Shown here piece by piece: positions 36,090-46,839 of a stretch of DNA of 64,000 nucleotides; the stretch's first letter is position 1; every line of letters starts with the position of its first letter. A model generated the notes under the pieces. The model was not told the origin of the DNA, did not search any database, and saw only the letters and a program-made list of their open reading frames with translations. The translations under genes were made by a program, and so were the position numbers. This DNA comes from Apostichopus japonicus (lineage: Eukaryota > Echinodermata > Holothuroidea > Aspidochirotida > Stichopodidae): the NCBI RefSeq assembly GCF_037975245.1, contig NC_092577.1, forward strand, positions 16,506,013 to 16,570,012, read 5' to 3'.

Positions 36090-36937
36090 AGTGGTTGATG
36101 GCCTCCCAATGTCTAATTTTGTTTCATTGTCTGTGAATTGTCTGTTCAAATGATGTTTTGGCACAGCTGCAGAGCAGTGTTAATTAAAAGGTCGCTACCA
36201 GCCTTTAGGGAAGTTGCTAAAGTCTTACATTAAAGTTTTACTTACATCTGGTTTCCATTGTAACTAACTAAATGATAACATTATATTTAAACAAAATGAT
36301 AACATTATATTTAAAGAAAATGATAACATTATATTTAAACAAAAGTTCCAATGACAAGTATTCCTCTCTAGAGAGCTTAGACTTCATAAATATCAATTTC
36401 ATGCGGATTTAATATTTGGTGTTTCAGACATGTTGCAAATTTTTTGTTTTTCTCGAAATGAATTGACAGAAATTTGCTGTTTGTTCCCCGCATGGGATAA
36501 AATGTGATTTTTTTTGGTCCCATTTATGAAAAGGTATCCTTCATATTCCATGGATTTATTTAACAATTTCAGATTGACTTTCATTTCACTTTTATTAAAA
36601 AGAAAGCCTAAGCTCTCCAGATCTCATTGACATAGTGGTTTAGGCTACTTTATTCAAACTGTTCTTCTATTTTAACCTAGTATATTTGAGATTTCAATCA
36701 TACAGATTTTGTTGGCAGGCTACTAGAAGTTACAGCTTTTGTTACAAGAGAGAATACATACAAAAAATTAACTTGACTTTTTATTATTTATTACTGTTAT
36801 GTACTTCCCAAACTTGGAAATGTAAAATTTCATCCAAGATTGTAGTTAATACCATGAACCAGAAAAATGTATCCTGGAATTCCAAACTGTTCACCATTCA
36901 GCCACAAAACAGACAGGACTGAACCCTGTTTCATTCG
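36090..36937. other. Intergenic, contains three 25-bp tandem repeats
   Basis: AAATGATAACATTATATTTAAA(C/G)AA is repeated three times at about 36268-36346. The rest is AT-rich with no supported gene. Confidence 0.6.
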
Positions 36938-38237
36938 CCCCCGAAAATATCATTGACATCGTGGGGAACGGTTTTTGAGATTCCCCTCAATAAATCAGCC
37001 TTTGCCGACAAGTCGACATTGCCACGCGTAAACAAACTCGAATAATACTCTTTATATACGCGGACAATGCCGTCAGGGTCACTAACCACGGTCCCATCAG
37101 TAGCGCGCACAGACGGGACGCGTCTGTCACCTGCCGATGAGCTAACGGACTGGTAAAACCTCCGTGAAGGGCGCTCCTCGGCTTCCACCGCTTCGACACG
37201 GGCCCTGACGCGGGCACCGTGGTACTTTTCATCGAGATAAGTCTGCAAAGCGATGACAGCCAAAGGGTCGCCAAACTTCACCTCCGCGCACAGCTTCGAG
37301 AATTTTTCTCTTCGACGCCGTGCGCGGGTCACGCAATACTGAATTGCGTATCGTTTGATGCGCAACTTGACATCATCCCACCATTGGGATGTAGAAGCAA
37401 AGGCCGGCTTCAATGTTTGCCATCCTTTGTACCTGGTCTCGAAACCCTGGCGGAACTCTGCCTCGCCAAGAATCCGACAGTTAAGCTTCCATAGGCCCCG
37501 CCCGATGGGGAAAATGGAAGGCAAAACAAAACGTGCTACCACAGTGTCATGGTCAGAGAGCGGACAGCTGAGCGTCTCGCAACCCGAAAATGTAAAACTT
37601 ACGGGCGCATACACCCGATCTATCCTGGAGGCATCTTCTCCGTTAGGCCTCACCCACGTATACCCCCCGTACTACACGGGTGCATATGCCTCCATACATC
37701 GGCCAAAAGGTGTGCCGAAGTAAATCTGTCCAGCTCTGTGATTCCAACGTCAGGACTAGCAGACACAGAAGTTCCGAGTCTGTCAAGACCCGAGTCTGGG
37801 ACACAGTTAAAGTCTCCGACCATGACACACGGCGCACTACCAGGAACAAAGGAAGGCAACGTGTTAAAAAAAATCTCGTCTAGCAGAAGGCCGATTGGGA
37901 GCATACACATTGCAAATGGCGATGTTACCCTGTGGATACTTGAATAGAATGCAATCCAATCGGCCTCGTGATCCGTCTCCACCCTAGTGGCACAACCCGC
38001 CTGACGAGCTGACAGAAGGATGACAGTGCCACAGGATGAAGACGAACCAAACGAAGCATGCAGTTCACCACCCCACTCATAAGCCCATAGAGGGACATCT
38101 TCTTCCAAAATATGTGTTTCTTGCAGGCAAACGCAGTCGACCTCCATTGATTTACAATATTGGAAAATGCGACTGCGCTTGCGATGATCCCTCATGCCAT
38201 TCACGTTCAAAGTGGCAACTGAAAGTGTATGGGCCAT
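36938..38237 (-). pseudogene. LINE ORF2 N-terminus, APE endonuclease
   Basis: It begins MAHTLSVATLNVNGMRDHRKR, with the apurinic endonuclease-like motifs LQETHI and, later, MVGDFNCVPD and PLSDHDTVVARF. It continues into the linker GRGLWKLNCRIL and the coiled basic segment RARRRREKFSKL. Frames shift near 37980 and 37660. It is cut off before the reverse transcriptase. Confidence 0.85.
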
Positions 38238-38257
38238 GAGAGGGCAGTGGGGCAAAA

Positions 38258-39338
38258 CTACGAAGACGACGATTCCGTAAGCTTCAAGCGCGCCCTAGAC
38301 GACATATCGTCGTCCGAGTCGTCACTTGAAGCCGACCTTTTAAGAGAGGGTTCCCCCATTTCGTCGTACCAGCTCGTCCCAGTGGCACGTTTCGGCTCGC
38401 TGATCACCGATTCACCGGAGTCGCTGTCAGACAGAGCCTCCGGAGAATCGATGACCACCGATTCTCCGTCAGACAAAGCCTCCGGATCTGGCGATACCGG
38501 CGGCGGACTGGGGACGGAACTGGACGAGTTGATGGGGGAAGCTGCTGGAGACTTTCGGTGCGGGCACGGGGTTGGGGTCTGCAACGACGGGGGAGGGTGA
38601 ACCAGGTGCAGGGGAGGGTAAAATCCCACCAGATTCCCCCTCCTCTCGTGAAGTAGTAGGTGCGTCGGAACTTGACTTACCCCCACTGTTAGTCCTAGAG
38701 ACATAAGAGGAGGGACAAGCTCGAAAGACATGTCCCTCCTTCCCACATAGTGAGCACACAACCTCGTTTGGGCAAGCGGTGCTATCATGCCCAAGACGAA
38801 GGCAGCGCCCACATTTCTTGTTTGGGCAGCCCTTGGCTTCGTGCCCGGTCTCCCCACACCTGAAGCAGGTACGGGGCTGACCGGGATACCGCACGTGGGC
38901 TTTATGCCCTGCTATAAACAGGAAGGAGGGAATGTCCTGTTTCAGGTCGATCCGAACCTGTCGGTGCCCGTTCAACACCCCAGGGGCTTGTGCATAGGAG
39001 CACATTTTGGCAGCCTTGACAGCCCCAAACCGACCCAAAACCGTTACGACAAGTTCCTGCCGCACCTCTAGTCCTACGTGGATGATAGTTACCCATACGG
39101 ATCGCTCGTATGGAGTAACTGTCATACCCTCGACGTTACTCAGCAACGTGACACCTTTCTGACGGGCCACGTCACTGGTAAAACGTAAATCGTACGTATT
39201 ACGACCCTGGAGAGCTTGCAAAGCATCAACCTCTCCAGGCACAACAACACCCTTGCTCTTCAAAATACTAAAAACTTGCACCGCTTGTTCACCGGTGAAG
39301 GACAACTTAAGAATCCGAGAATCACGGCGCGATGCCAT
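38258..39338 (-). pseudogene. LINE ORF1, RRM plus three CCHC zinc knuckles
   Basis: It starts MASRRDSRILKLSFTGEQ at 39338. An RRM-like fold is followed by CFRCGETGHEAKGC, CGRCLRLGHDSTAC and CSLCGKEGHVFRAC knuckles. A Ser/Pro/acidic tail is next, where a frameshift near 38560 moves the reading frame (SDGESVVIDSPEALSD). It ends in a TAG about 20 nt before the ORF2 ATG, so the element is bicistronic. The three-knuckle pattern is typical of Tx1/L1-like ORF1 proteins that coat element RNA. Confidence 0.85.
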
Positions 39339-39753
39339 GATACCGAAGGTGGCTAGGCCACAGGGGAGTAACAAAAAACAAACTAAAGACAGGATAGTGA
39401 AACAACAAACGATATACGAACTGAGGAAAACACACGAACACAAGCTATCACACCCGCCTGGCGGGAAGTATAGCACAGCACAGTACAATAACAGCTGTAA
39501 CAGATGAAGAGCGAGAGCGAAAAACACGTCCGCACTCCACGAAAGCCAACTGCCACATAGTACATAGTACAGTATATAGACCCACAGTGTGATGAACATA
39601 CAGAATACGCAATATGTCTGTGTGAAATGTATGAGCATCGCTCTGGGTATTCAAAGATGATGGCGCTATTTAATTTACTTCTAACCAAGGAGGAACCCTA
39701 TATACAAAGCCTGTTACATACAAGATGACTACATACAATTATATTTCACAGTG

Positions 39754-40378
39754 GCAAGGGCGGCGGAAGCATTTTTAATCTGGGGGGGGGGGCCACCGAC
39801 ATCAAAGGGCACTTTGCAGAAATTCGATTGGACTGATGCAGCCTTATATTTAGTACCCTTTATAACTCTTATTGTATTATCTAATTTGCGTATACACAGC
39901 ACTCCATCAACGCCCCCCCCCCCCCCCAAGGAAAATATGCATACTATAGCACTGCAATATCCAATGTGACCAAAATGGGGTGAAATCATGTTAGTTGCTA
40001 ATGTAGGAATCTTCCGAATTAGACTTTATTCCTTGTTAATATCTTTATAGAAATTGTTTCCATTCGAAAAGGCTTTGAGTTTGACCCACAGGAATTCATT
40101 AAAAGTCAGGGGCATAGCCAGGATTAGCAAAGTTGTATGCACGACTATCTGAGCGGAGCGCCACCATAGGTTGGCGCGGAGCGTACAATAATTTTTTTGG
40201 TTTTACAATGCCCTCAGATGGCCGGAAACGGCCCTTCCCGAGTGTTCATTCTGGTTCCCTGGCCTCTTGCTGACTTTGAGACACTTCCATTTTTATGTAG
40301 AAAAAGGGCACATTTTTAACCTCAGGAAAAGTGGGGGGGGCACGTGCCCCCTGTGCCCCCCGGTTCCGCCGCCCTTGC
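39754..40378. mobile_element. 625-bp MITE with 15-bp TIRs and 6-bp target duplication
   Basis: GCAAGGGCGGCGGAA at 39754-39768 is perfectly inverted at 40364-40378. ACAGTG flanks it at 39748-39753 and 40379-40384. The interior has poly-G/poly-C tracts and the palindrome GGGGCACGTGCCCC near 40337. There is no coding capacity. The superfamily is unassigned: 6 bp is short for hAT or Mutator. Confidence 0.85.
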
Positions 40379-40603
40379 ACAGTGTGGTTATTATTTTTTT
40401 CACTTTGAATCAGCCAATCATAACACGTTTTACACAATTCAGATACTTTTCACAGTGGGGTTAACCCCACAATGTAGAAAAGCCCCACGGTGTAGCAATG
40501 TACATTGAAATAGCCCCATAATGTACTTGCGGTAAGTGCATACATACATACACACACACACACCAACCTGACTGCAGAGGTTCCTTTTGCTAAAGCAAGG
40601 AAG

Positions 40604-41812
40604 CAAAAAGAAGTGTTTTTATTTCTGTCCTTTTCATGTAACGTCAGTCACACGGTTTTCGGCATCGATTAAAAGGCCATGCAAATCCACTGATAATCTC
40701 TAGTTCACATTGCATCCCTTATGCCAACATGTCTCAACACTAACGTGACATGATTACATGCTCAGTTTTATAGTTATGCCAAGATGTATTCTGGAAAACT
40801 GGCAAAAGCGTAACGTGAGTCGCGGTTGAATTGCCCTTCTATTCTTTATTGTATGTCCCGTCAGGCGGGTGAAGTTTTTATTCGTGGTTAGTGTAATTAA
40901 ATTTCAATTTTTTTATTTCCAGTATAAATCATTACAAATTAAATTTATGAATAGGAAAATCAATAAAATTAGGATTAAGATATAAAATAGCAAATACTAG
41001 ACATAACACTGAAAAATCACAATGGTTCTAGAGCACCATGCTGCATGAACATGGACGCCCTGTCATCAAAACAATTCCTATAAAGTTTTGTTTTTAATAA
41101 TCACACACATCAAAGGATGACTTGATGTTATCGACCATTCCTTGTTATGCATAGTTTGAGAAGAAATTTTGAATAAAAAAGAAGTGTTTTTTTTCTGTCC
41201 TTTTCATGTAACGTCAGTCACACGGTTTTCGGCATCGATTAAAATGCCATGCAATAAAATGGTAATCTCTTGTTGACATTCCATCCTTTATGCCAACATG
41301 TCTCAACACTAACACTAACAACGTGTTAATTTGGCTCGCTAGACCCGAGTTTCGTTTGTCAAAATGGGATGGTTCGGTAGTGCCGTTTGGCCGTGACGTT
41401 TTGTATCCCGCATGGCGGGTCACGTAAAAAGCACAACGTGACATGATTACATGCTCAGTTTTATAGTTATGCCATGAGGTATTCTGGAAAACTGGCAAAA
41501 GCGTAAACGTGAGTCGCGGTAGAATTGCCCTTCTATTCTTTATTGGGGATTGTATGTCCCGTCAGGCGGGTGACGTTTCAATTCGTGTTAGTGTTAACAT
41601 AGAGATATGTGTCCCGTCAGGCGGGTGAAGTCTCAATTCGCGGTTATTGTAATTCAATTTCAATTCTTTATTTCCAGTACAAATCATTACAAATTTATAA
41701 ATAGGAAAAGAAATAAAATTAGGATCACCATATAACAAAATAGTTAATACTAGACATAACACTGAAAAATCACAACAATGGTTCTAGAGCACCATGCTGT
41801 ATGAACATCCCA
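40604..41812. repeat. Direct duplication of a 0.45-kb segment
   Basis: Copy 1 (about 40604-41051) and copy 2 (about 41172-41812) share, in order, AAGAAGTGTTTTT, CATGTAACGTCAGTCACACGG, GCCAACATGTCTCAACACTAAC, CATGATTACATGCTCAGTTTT, GTATGTCCCGTCAGGCGGGTGA, ACTAGACATAACACTGAAAA and GTTCTAGAGCACCATGCTG. Copy 2 additionally carries a 107-bp LINE tail and an internal repeat of GTCCCGTCAGGCGGGTGA. Confidence 0.9.
41326..41432 (+). mobile_element. 107-bp Tx1-like LINE 3'-tail insertion
   Basis: It contains only the terminal UTR (TTTGGCCGTGACGTTTTGTA, then CCCGCATGGCGGG, ending CACGTAAAAAGC). ACAACGTG flanks it at 41318-41325 and 41433-41440. The sister copy of the duplicated host segment lacks it, so it arrived after the duplication. 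Confidence 0.9.
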
Positions 41813-41917
41813 GTGAACATCATGCTAGCGGTCAACCGGCGGCCCGCCAGCTGCACCACCGGCGGGAAAAGCCGGCGTAATGCCAGAGATTTGGCCGGCT
41901 TAAATCCGGCGACTACG

Positions 41918-42262
41918 CCGGCAGACCGCCAGAGTATCGCCGGTGTACCGCCAGTGTTCCACCAGTAGACTGCCAAAGAAACGCCAGCGTACCGCCGGCG
42001 TACCGCCAGTGTTCCACCAGTAGACCGCCAAAGAAACGCCAGCGTAACGCCGGTGTACCGCCAAAGAAACGCCAGCGTACCGCCGAAGAAACGCCAGCGT
42101 ACCGCCGAAGAAACGCCAGCGTACCGACAGTTTTCCACCAGTAAACCGCCAAAGAAACCCCAGAGTACTGCCGGTGTACCGCCAGTGTACCATCGGTGTA
42201 CCACCAGCAGACCGCCGGAGAAACGCCAGCTTACCACCGGTGTACCGCCAGTGTTCCGCTGA
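41918..42262. repeat. GC-rich minisatellite (55-bp and 22-bp units)
   Basis: A 55-bp unit starting TGTTCCACCAGTAGAC occurs at 41955 and 42010, followed by about three 22-bp units (AAGAAACGCCAGCGTACCGCCG), then degenerate CCGCCAGTGTACC copies. Stop-free frames appear on both strands only because the repeats lack stops. The flanks 41820-41917 and 42263-42576 are also CCGGC-rich or unremarkable, with no gene. Confidence 0.85.
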
Positions 42263-42576
42263 CATTCTGTCAGAGAGAGCCGCTGGCTATCCGCAAGCCT
42301 AATATCCAGTGTTCTGGCGACCTGCTAGCCCAAATCTGGTATTCCCCCAGCAACCTGGTAGGCAAAACCTTGTCTTTGCCAGCCTACTCTTCGGCAGTAC
42401 TACTAGAACAGAGATGTTGGTCCACCTGCAGATTTTACTGAATTTCACATGCGGTTTCATATTAAGAAATAATGACTAACACAGTGAAATAAGTTGCTAT
42501 CATTTTATTATGCCTATAAATTACAAAGCGAAAAAATGAGTTTTAGCGTTAAATGTTTCAACAGCACTAAAGAAAT

Positions 42577-43638
42577 TCACTCGTCAACTGTTTGTGGTGT
42601 AGTCCGAGATTTTCGCCCTCCCTCACGATCAGATGCACCCTTCAGAAATCTCACGACCGCTGCCTGAATGTCAGATGTAGTCGATTGGGCAGTTGCTTGA
42701 TTCCTTTGCACAGCTTCTGTTAATACGAAACATATTACACTTTATAAAAGATTGCATCTACACAAGCAGTAAACTGAAGGCAATAATGAGTCTCACATTA
42801 TGAAAACAATTGGTAAAACTAAAATTATGTAACTCACCTTGTTTCAGTGATATATTAAATATTGCCTCTGACAGTCACCTTCTATTTTATACTGAACACA
42901 TGCATTACTGTTGCAAATCTTGGTCCATCAATTGGGAAATTGGTATATAGAAAGTGACAATGGACTGGTCAATAAAACTGAAAAATCAATGCTGAATGCT
43001 GAATTACCGCTGCATCTGAAACAAGACATCTTATATTAACATATATTTGTAGTAACTTTTTAAATGAGCAGAATTCAATGCAAATTAAAGCAAGAATCCT
43101 AGTTAATCGGGTGTTGCATTGAAAACTTGGCTGTTCCACAAGTCAAATGCACAACCCCCTTCACACAACTCAAGTTTCTTTTCACTCACTGCTTATATAT
43201 GCAAAAATGTACATAAACTCACTCTCAATTATGTTCCTCATATGTAGCTTCGCAAAGGCTGTCTTCCCAGTTGTACCTGTCCAGTTCAGCATTTTACAAT
43301 ACATCCCCCAGGATTCTTTTGACACACTCCTTCAACGTGTTGCCACCAAGAATTGATAGTCTTTTTAACTTCAAACAACAAAAAGAAAGAAAAGTCGATC
43401 AGAAACCATTACAGTTATTATTATACAAACAGAAATATTTAAGTTATGTTATTTCATCCCACAGTACCTTGGCTTCTTTTCTGTTTTCTTATCAATATTT
43501 TAAGAGAAACTAGCAATGCGGTGCTGCAATGTTCCTTTTTGAGTCCAATCAAAACAAGATTGATTAAACAGCCAACTTTTGTAGGATGCTCCGCAAGGCA
43601 AAGGAATTTCTAGCCAAACTCTTGTTCTCTTGTTTCTT

Positions 43639-43687
<49 letters not shown>

Positions 43688-44392
43688 TTTGTTATGTATG
43701 GGTATTGCATTCCCAGGATGCATTATTTGCACTGAAATGTTAAAAAGGGAATAAAGTTTGATTTGATTAAGAAAAGTAGAAAACCATTCCCATCTTCCCC
43801 TCTTTTATTGTGTGTATGTATGTACAATTTAAAGATACAGTCTCTCTGTTTGGGGTTCGTACCTGTTCAACTTCCCCCACCAGCCTGGAAAAGGTGTTCC
43901 CACATTGCATGGGAAATTCATAAAGCCTGGAAATTTTAAGGAAATTTTAGAACTTTGAAGCAATTTTTCTTCTTTTTAAATTGACCTCATAACTGCAATT
44001 TCTTCCCCCAGCTCACTGGCTTCTAACTTAGTTCCTGAAAATCCTGATCTGGAAAATTAGATAAATTGTGATAAAATCTGCAAAATTTGCTGATTTTCCT
44101 AAACTATAGTCTCAACTGGAGTTAAGAGAAAGCCAGTGCTGTATATTCAACACATTGCTGCAGAAATAAATGTTTTTTAACTGTACTTACCAGTTCTTGA
44201 CAATATCCTAATAGCATGAGTCGTCCAGTTGGCGCCTGGGGTTTCCTCCATCCTTACAGATTTCTGGAACCTTAATGTTGACTTATATGGTGGCCAGTAG
44301 CAATTACTGTCATCTATACACCAGCTTATTGGTACCATGCTGACTCCATCTTCCTCAGTAAAAACAACAACAGCATACTTTGGTGTTTCCAT
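42577..44392 (-). pseudogene. DUF4806-type gene paired with CACTA-like transposase
   Basis: The first exon (44392-44191) starts METPKYAVVVFTEED, contains CYWPPYKSTLR, and ends at a GTAAGT donor. It is preceded by an acceptor-like TTTAATTTGCAG. A DUF4806-like block lies at about 43390-43210: LSILGGNTLKECVKRIL followed, after a frame change, by MLNWTGTTGKTAFAKL. The last exon (42716-42577, AACAG acceptor) ends FLKGASDREGGRKSR and a TGA. This exon order matches invertebrate DUF4806 proteins of unknown function. It starts only 37 bases after the transposase stop on the same strand. The frame break inside DUF4806 makes it a pseudogene. The intron interior (42725-43200) holds nothing else. Confidence 0.65.
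43641..43686. repeat. (TA)n microsatellite
   Basis: About 23 TA units. Just downstream, near 43750, GGAATAAAGTTTGATTTGATT resembles a LINE-type tail with a polyadenylation signal. Confidence 0.95.
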
Positions 44393-44428
44393 ACTGCAAA
44401 TTAAAGTTAACAGTAAATAAGTTCACAA

Positions 44429-45459
44429 CTACATATTGTGCAGGAGAGGAATGGCTATCTGTTGCTCTTTTTGGCGCAAAAGTACATACTTGTTAACAAT
44501 GTCTGTGACTGCAACAACGTGCAACTGGTCAGACAAATTGGACACAGTATAAATCCCTAATATACATGAGTCCAATGGATATGTGAAAAATGAATCTTCA
44601 CTCATAAATTTCCGAGCTACAATATAGTCAACATCATTGCTGCGATATATGTTTTGTACTACAACTATGTGCCGAGACTGTTGACTGTCAATTTGTACAC
44701 AATTGTCCGCTTCGGTAAGTTTTATCGTGTAATCTTCCATGTGGAGCTCTTTATACTGAAAACATGGCCATCGATTAATAACTGGCAGGGACCATCATCA
44801 TGCGGTTTCTGGAGCCTATCATTCTCTTCGACTTTTTTCGGCTCATATGTTTGCTCTGACAATCGACGGATAACTTGCTGCAGTGGTGATGTGGGCTTGC
44901 GGATTAGTCTTTTTAAGGATTTCATAAAATTCTCAAATGGAAATCCTGAAAAATTGTCGAGGGATCCATGTTGCTTAACATCACTGGCTAGATGTCATAA
45001 ACAATGAACATTGTATGTCAACATGCTCTTGCCATACACAGAACCAAAATGTTGCACAAATAGGACTATCAATTGATGGGCATAATCACAATGTGACACG
45101 GACAGAGACGGATTTATCAGAATAAAGATTCCAACAAAAAGTAGTAGAAATTTTTTGTATAGAGTACTTCGTAAGCTGCTGTGCAGGATAACTGGACCTG
45201 TATACAAAAGGAACTGCCTAAACTCTGTTGCTTTCCACCGTAAGTATTCCCTCATAGACCTGGGCTTTCGAGCAAATTCACAAGGAATAAATGACCTCAG
45301 GGATATTAATGAAGTTGACATGCCATCTATAACACGTGGTCCTAATCTTGTTTTCAATGGACCCTTCATCCACAGCATAATGAGTTTTCTTGTGACACCC
45401 AAGCAAACAAGATGCATGTAGTCTTGTGGAAAACACGATACCATCCCTATGCCGAGTCT
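44429..45459 (-). pseudogene. CACTA/EnSpm-like transposase C-terminal half, interrupted
   Basis: Conserved blocks in order: RLGIGMVSCFPQDYMHLVCL near 45450-45395, WMKGPLKTRLGPRV, LRWKATEFRQFLLYTGPV near 45230, YAHQLIVLFVQHFGSVYGK near 45065, and MLTYNVHCL. An in-frame TGA follows at about 44995, and the frame resumes with HLASDVKQHGSLDNFSGFPF, KSLKRLIRKP and RRLSEQ. A further shift near 44740 leads to the tail ending at 44429. The family is the one seen at 5.1-8.0 kb, but the subgroup differs (YMHLVCLGV, not FMHCLLL). The N-terminal part is missing: the gene is cut at 45459 by a TTAA element and then by a LINE. Confidence 0.8.
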
Positions 45460-45954
45460 TAAAGCAGCATTTTGCGTTGGGTCGCTTTTTTCCACCTTTT
45501 TAACATGTGCATCGATTTTTTTACATGTATCAATCATAAAACAGCAAACTAAGATACCATCCAAGTTTCACCCTGCCAAGAGCGTTAATTAGCGAGTAAT
45601 TAACGATTTATGTCGATAACGAGTAAAAGTGTCCTCGACAAAGTTTTCATATCTCCAAATCCACTTGTTTGAATTCCACCAATCAGTGAATAGTATGTTT
45701 ATTCATGAGCATTTTGCGTTTGGTCGCCGTTTTCTACTTTTTTGACATGTCCATCGAGTTATTTACATACATCAAATCACAAAACAGCAAATTAAGATAT
45801 TAGCCAAGTTTTTCCCTGCCAAAAACGTTAATTGGCGAGTATTCCACATACAAAATTAATCGCATTCAGTTCCCAAACCCACTAGTTTGAATTCAACCAA
45901 TCAGAGATGCAGGTTTAGTTATGAGCCGTTGCTAAAAATAGATTCAAGACTTTG

Positions 45955-45981
45955 CCAGGGAGTTGTTATGCAACTCCCTGG
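45955..45981. repeat. Perfect 11-bp stem hairpin
   Basis: CCAGGGAGTTG, loop TTATG, CAACTCCCTGG. It lies 30 bases before LINE derivative copy B within the TTAA element. Confidence 0.9.
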
Positions 45982-46003
45982 TACAACTGCCATATAGACT
46001 GGC

Positions 46004-46587
46004 CACTGATCAGGCCACTGATCTCATTGACTCGAGTGGCCCTTCCACCCTACCCGCAGCCGCTTCCGCTATACCGGACACGATGGTCGCTAGTGGACCT
46101 CCTGTTCCTGACAGGGAGGTCCACTCGATCAAGGTTGACGAGGAGTTAAGAACTGTGCTCCCTCGTAAGAAAAGGGGGAATACTGTTAGGGGCTTGAAAA
46201 GACCCGTATTGGGACAATTTCGCAGGTAATGCGCAAGCCTGTCGTCTGCTATCGGGACGGCGTACCCCGGATGAATTTTGCAGTTAGTGTGGGGTGGGGG
46301 GTTTGTGTGGTCCTTACATAATATGGGTTGGGGGGTTTTCTGTTTGTGGTTTGGTGTTGGCTTTTTGGGGCTGGTTTGTGGAGCTTTATTGTTTTGGTTT
46401 TGTTAGCCTTTGGGTCCGTGTCCTTTTCACGTCACGTTAAACGCTATATTTTATACATTTGTGGGTTAGTGAGAGATTTCTGTTTGTGGGTTTTCAGTTG
46501 GGTTTTGGTGGTTGTTAAACAGACTGGGATTGTTTTTGGTTTTGTTGACCTTTGGTCCGTGTCCGTTTCTTTACACGTAAAAAGCAC
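46004..46587 (+). mobile_element. Compact LINE derivative, 5'-truncated (copy B)
   Basis: From ORF1's acidic tail (SIKVDEELRTVLPRKKRG) to the terminal CACGTAAAAAGCAC it follows copy A (18310-20092). It includes the shared CCTGTCGTCTGCTATCGGGA junction region and both halves of the duplicated tail. Near 46210 it differs: it lacks the ORF2 start stub and has CAATTTCGCAGGTAATGCG instead. No target duplication is visible. Confidence 0.8.
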
Positions 46588-46839
46588 ATTACGTATCTGT
46601 CAATGACGTTCGTAATGTTTAAATATTCATATCATGGGCGAGGTTTATTGGGTTCCCCAACGGAAAATATCTTGGAGAACAACAAAGTTGAAAATTGCAA
46701 TTTTTTCGACTTTTATGCCACCATTTGAAGTAAGATTTAAATAAATAAGCTAGTTATGTATGTCGTTATGGCAAAGTGGAGTCAGTGAGGTTGACAAATA
46801 TCATAGTCGAGGACGCAAAATGCTGCTTTAACAATGGAG

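Larger units (their letters stand above)
36938..39555 (-). mobile_element. Tx1-like LINE, 5' half only
   Basis: The copy retains the 5' UTR (starting TGGCAGTTGGCTTTCGTGGAG at 39555), the whole ORF1 and the first part of ORF2. It stops at about 36938, inside the linker before the reverse transcriptase. Target-primed insertion normally removes 5' sequence, so loss of the 3' half suggests a later deletion or recombination, or a breakpoint with a foreign sequence. No target duplication was found. Confidence 0.85.
45463..46827. mobile_element. TTAA-flanked element (Kolobok-like or MITE) inside transposase
   Basis: AGCAGCATTTTGCGT (45463-45477) is perfectly inverted at 46813-46827, and TTAA abuts both ends (45459-45462, 46828-46831). 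Excision in silico rejoins codons that give S/T-PLLRLGIGMV, the expected family sequence. A subterminal stretch of about 130 bases is repeated at 45708-45845. TTAA duplications are typical of Kolobok and piggyBac elements, and the A-G start favours Kolobok or an unknown family. It has no transposase of its own and contains LINE derivative copy B. Confidence 0.75.

Noticed and set aside
41770-42265. Overlapping 79-155 residue ORFs with Arg-Trp-Arg-Phe repeats on the minus strand
   Set aside because: They are frames through the GC-rich minisatellite and exist because the repeat unit lacks stops. No start context, splice sites or family match was seen.
45463-45564. N-terminal extension of the second CACTA-like transposase (MDGILVCCFM...)
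   Set aside because: This sequence lies inside the TTAA element. Its similarity ends at the TTAA and it is repeated in non-coding sequence at 45708.
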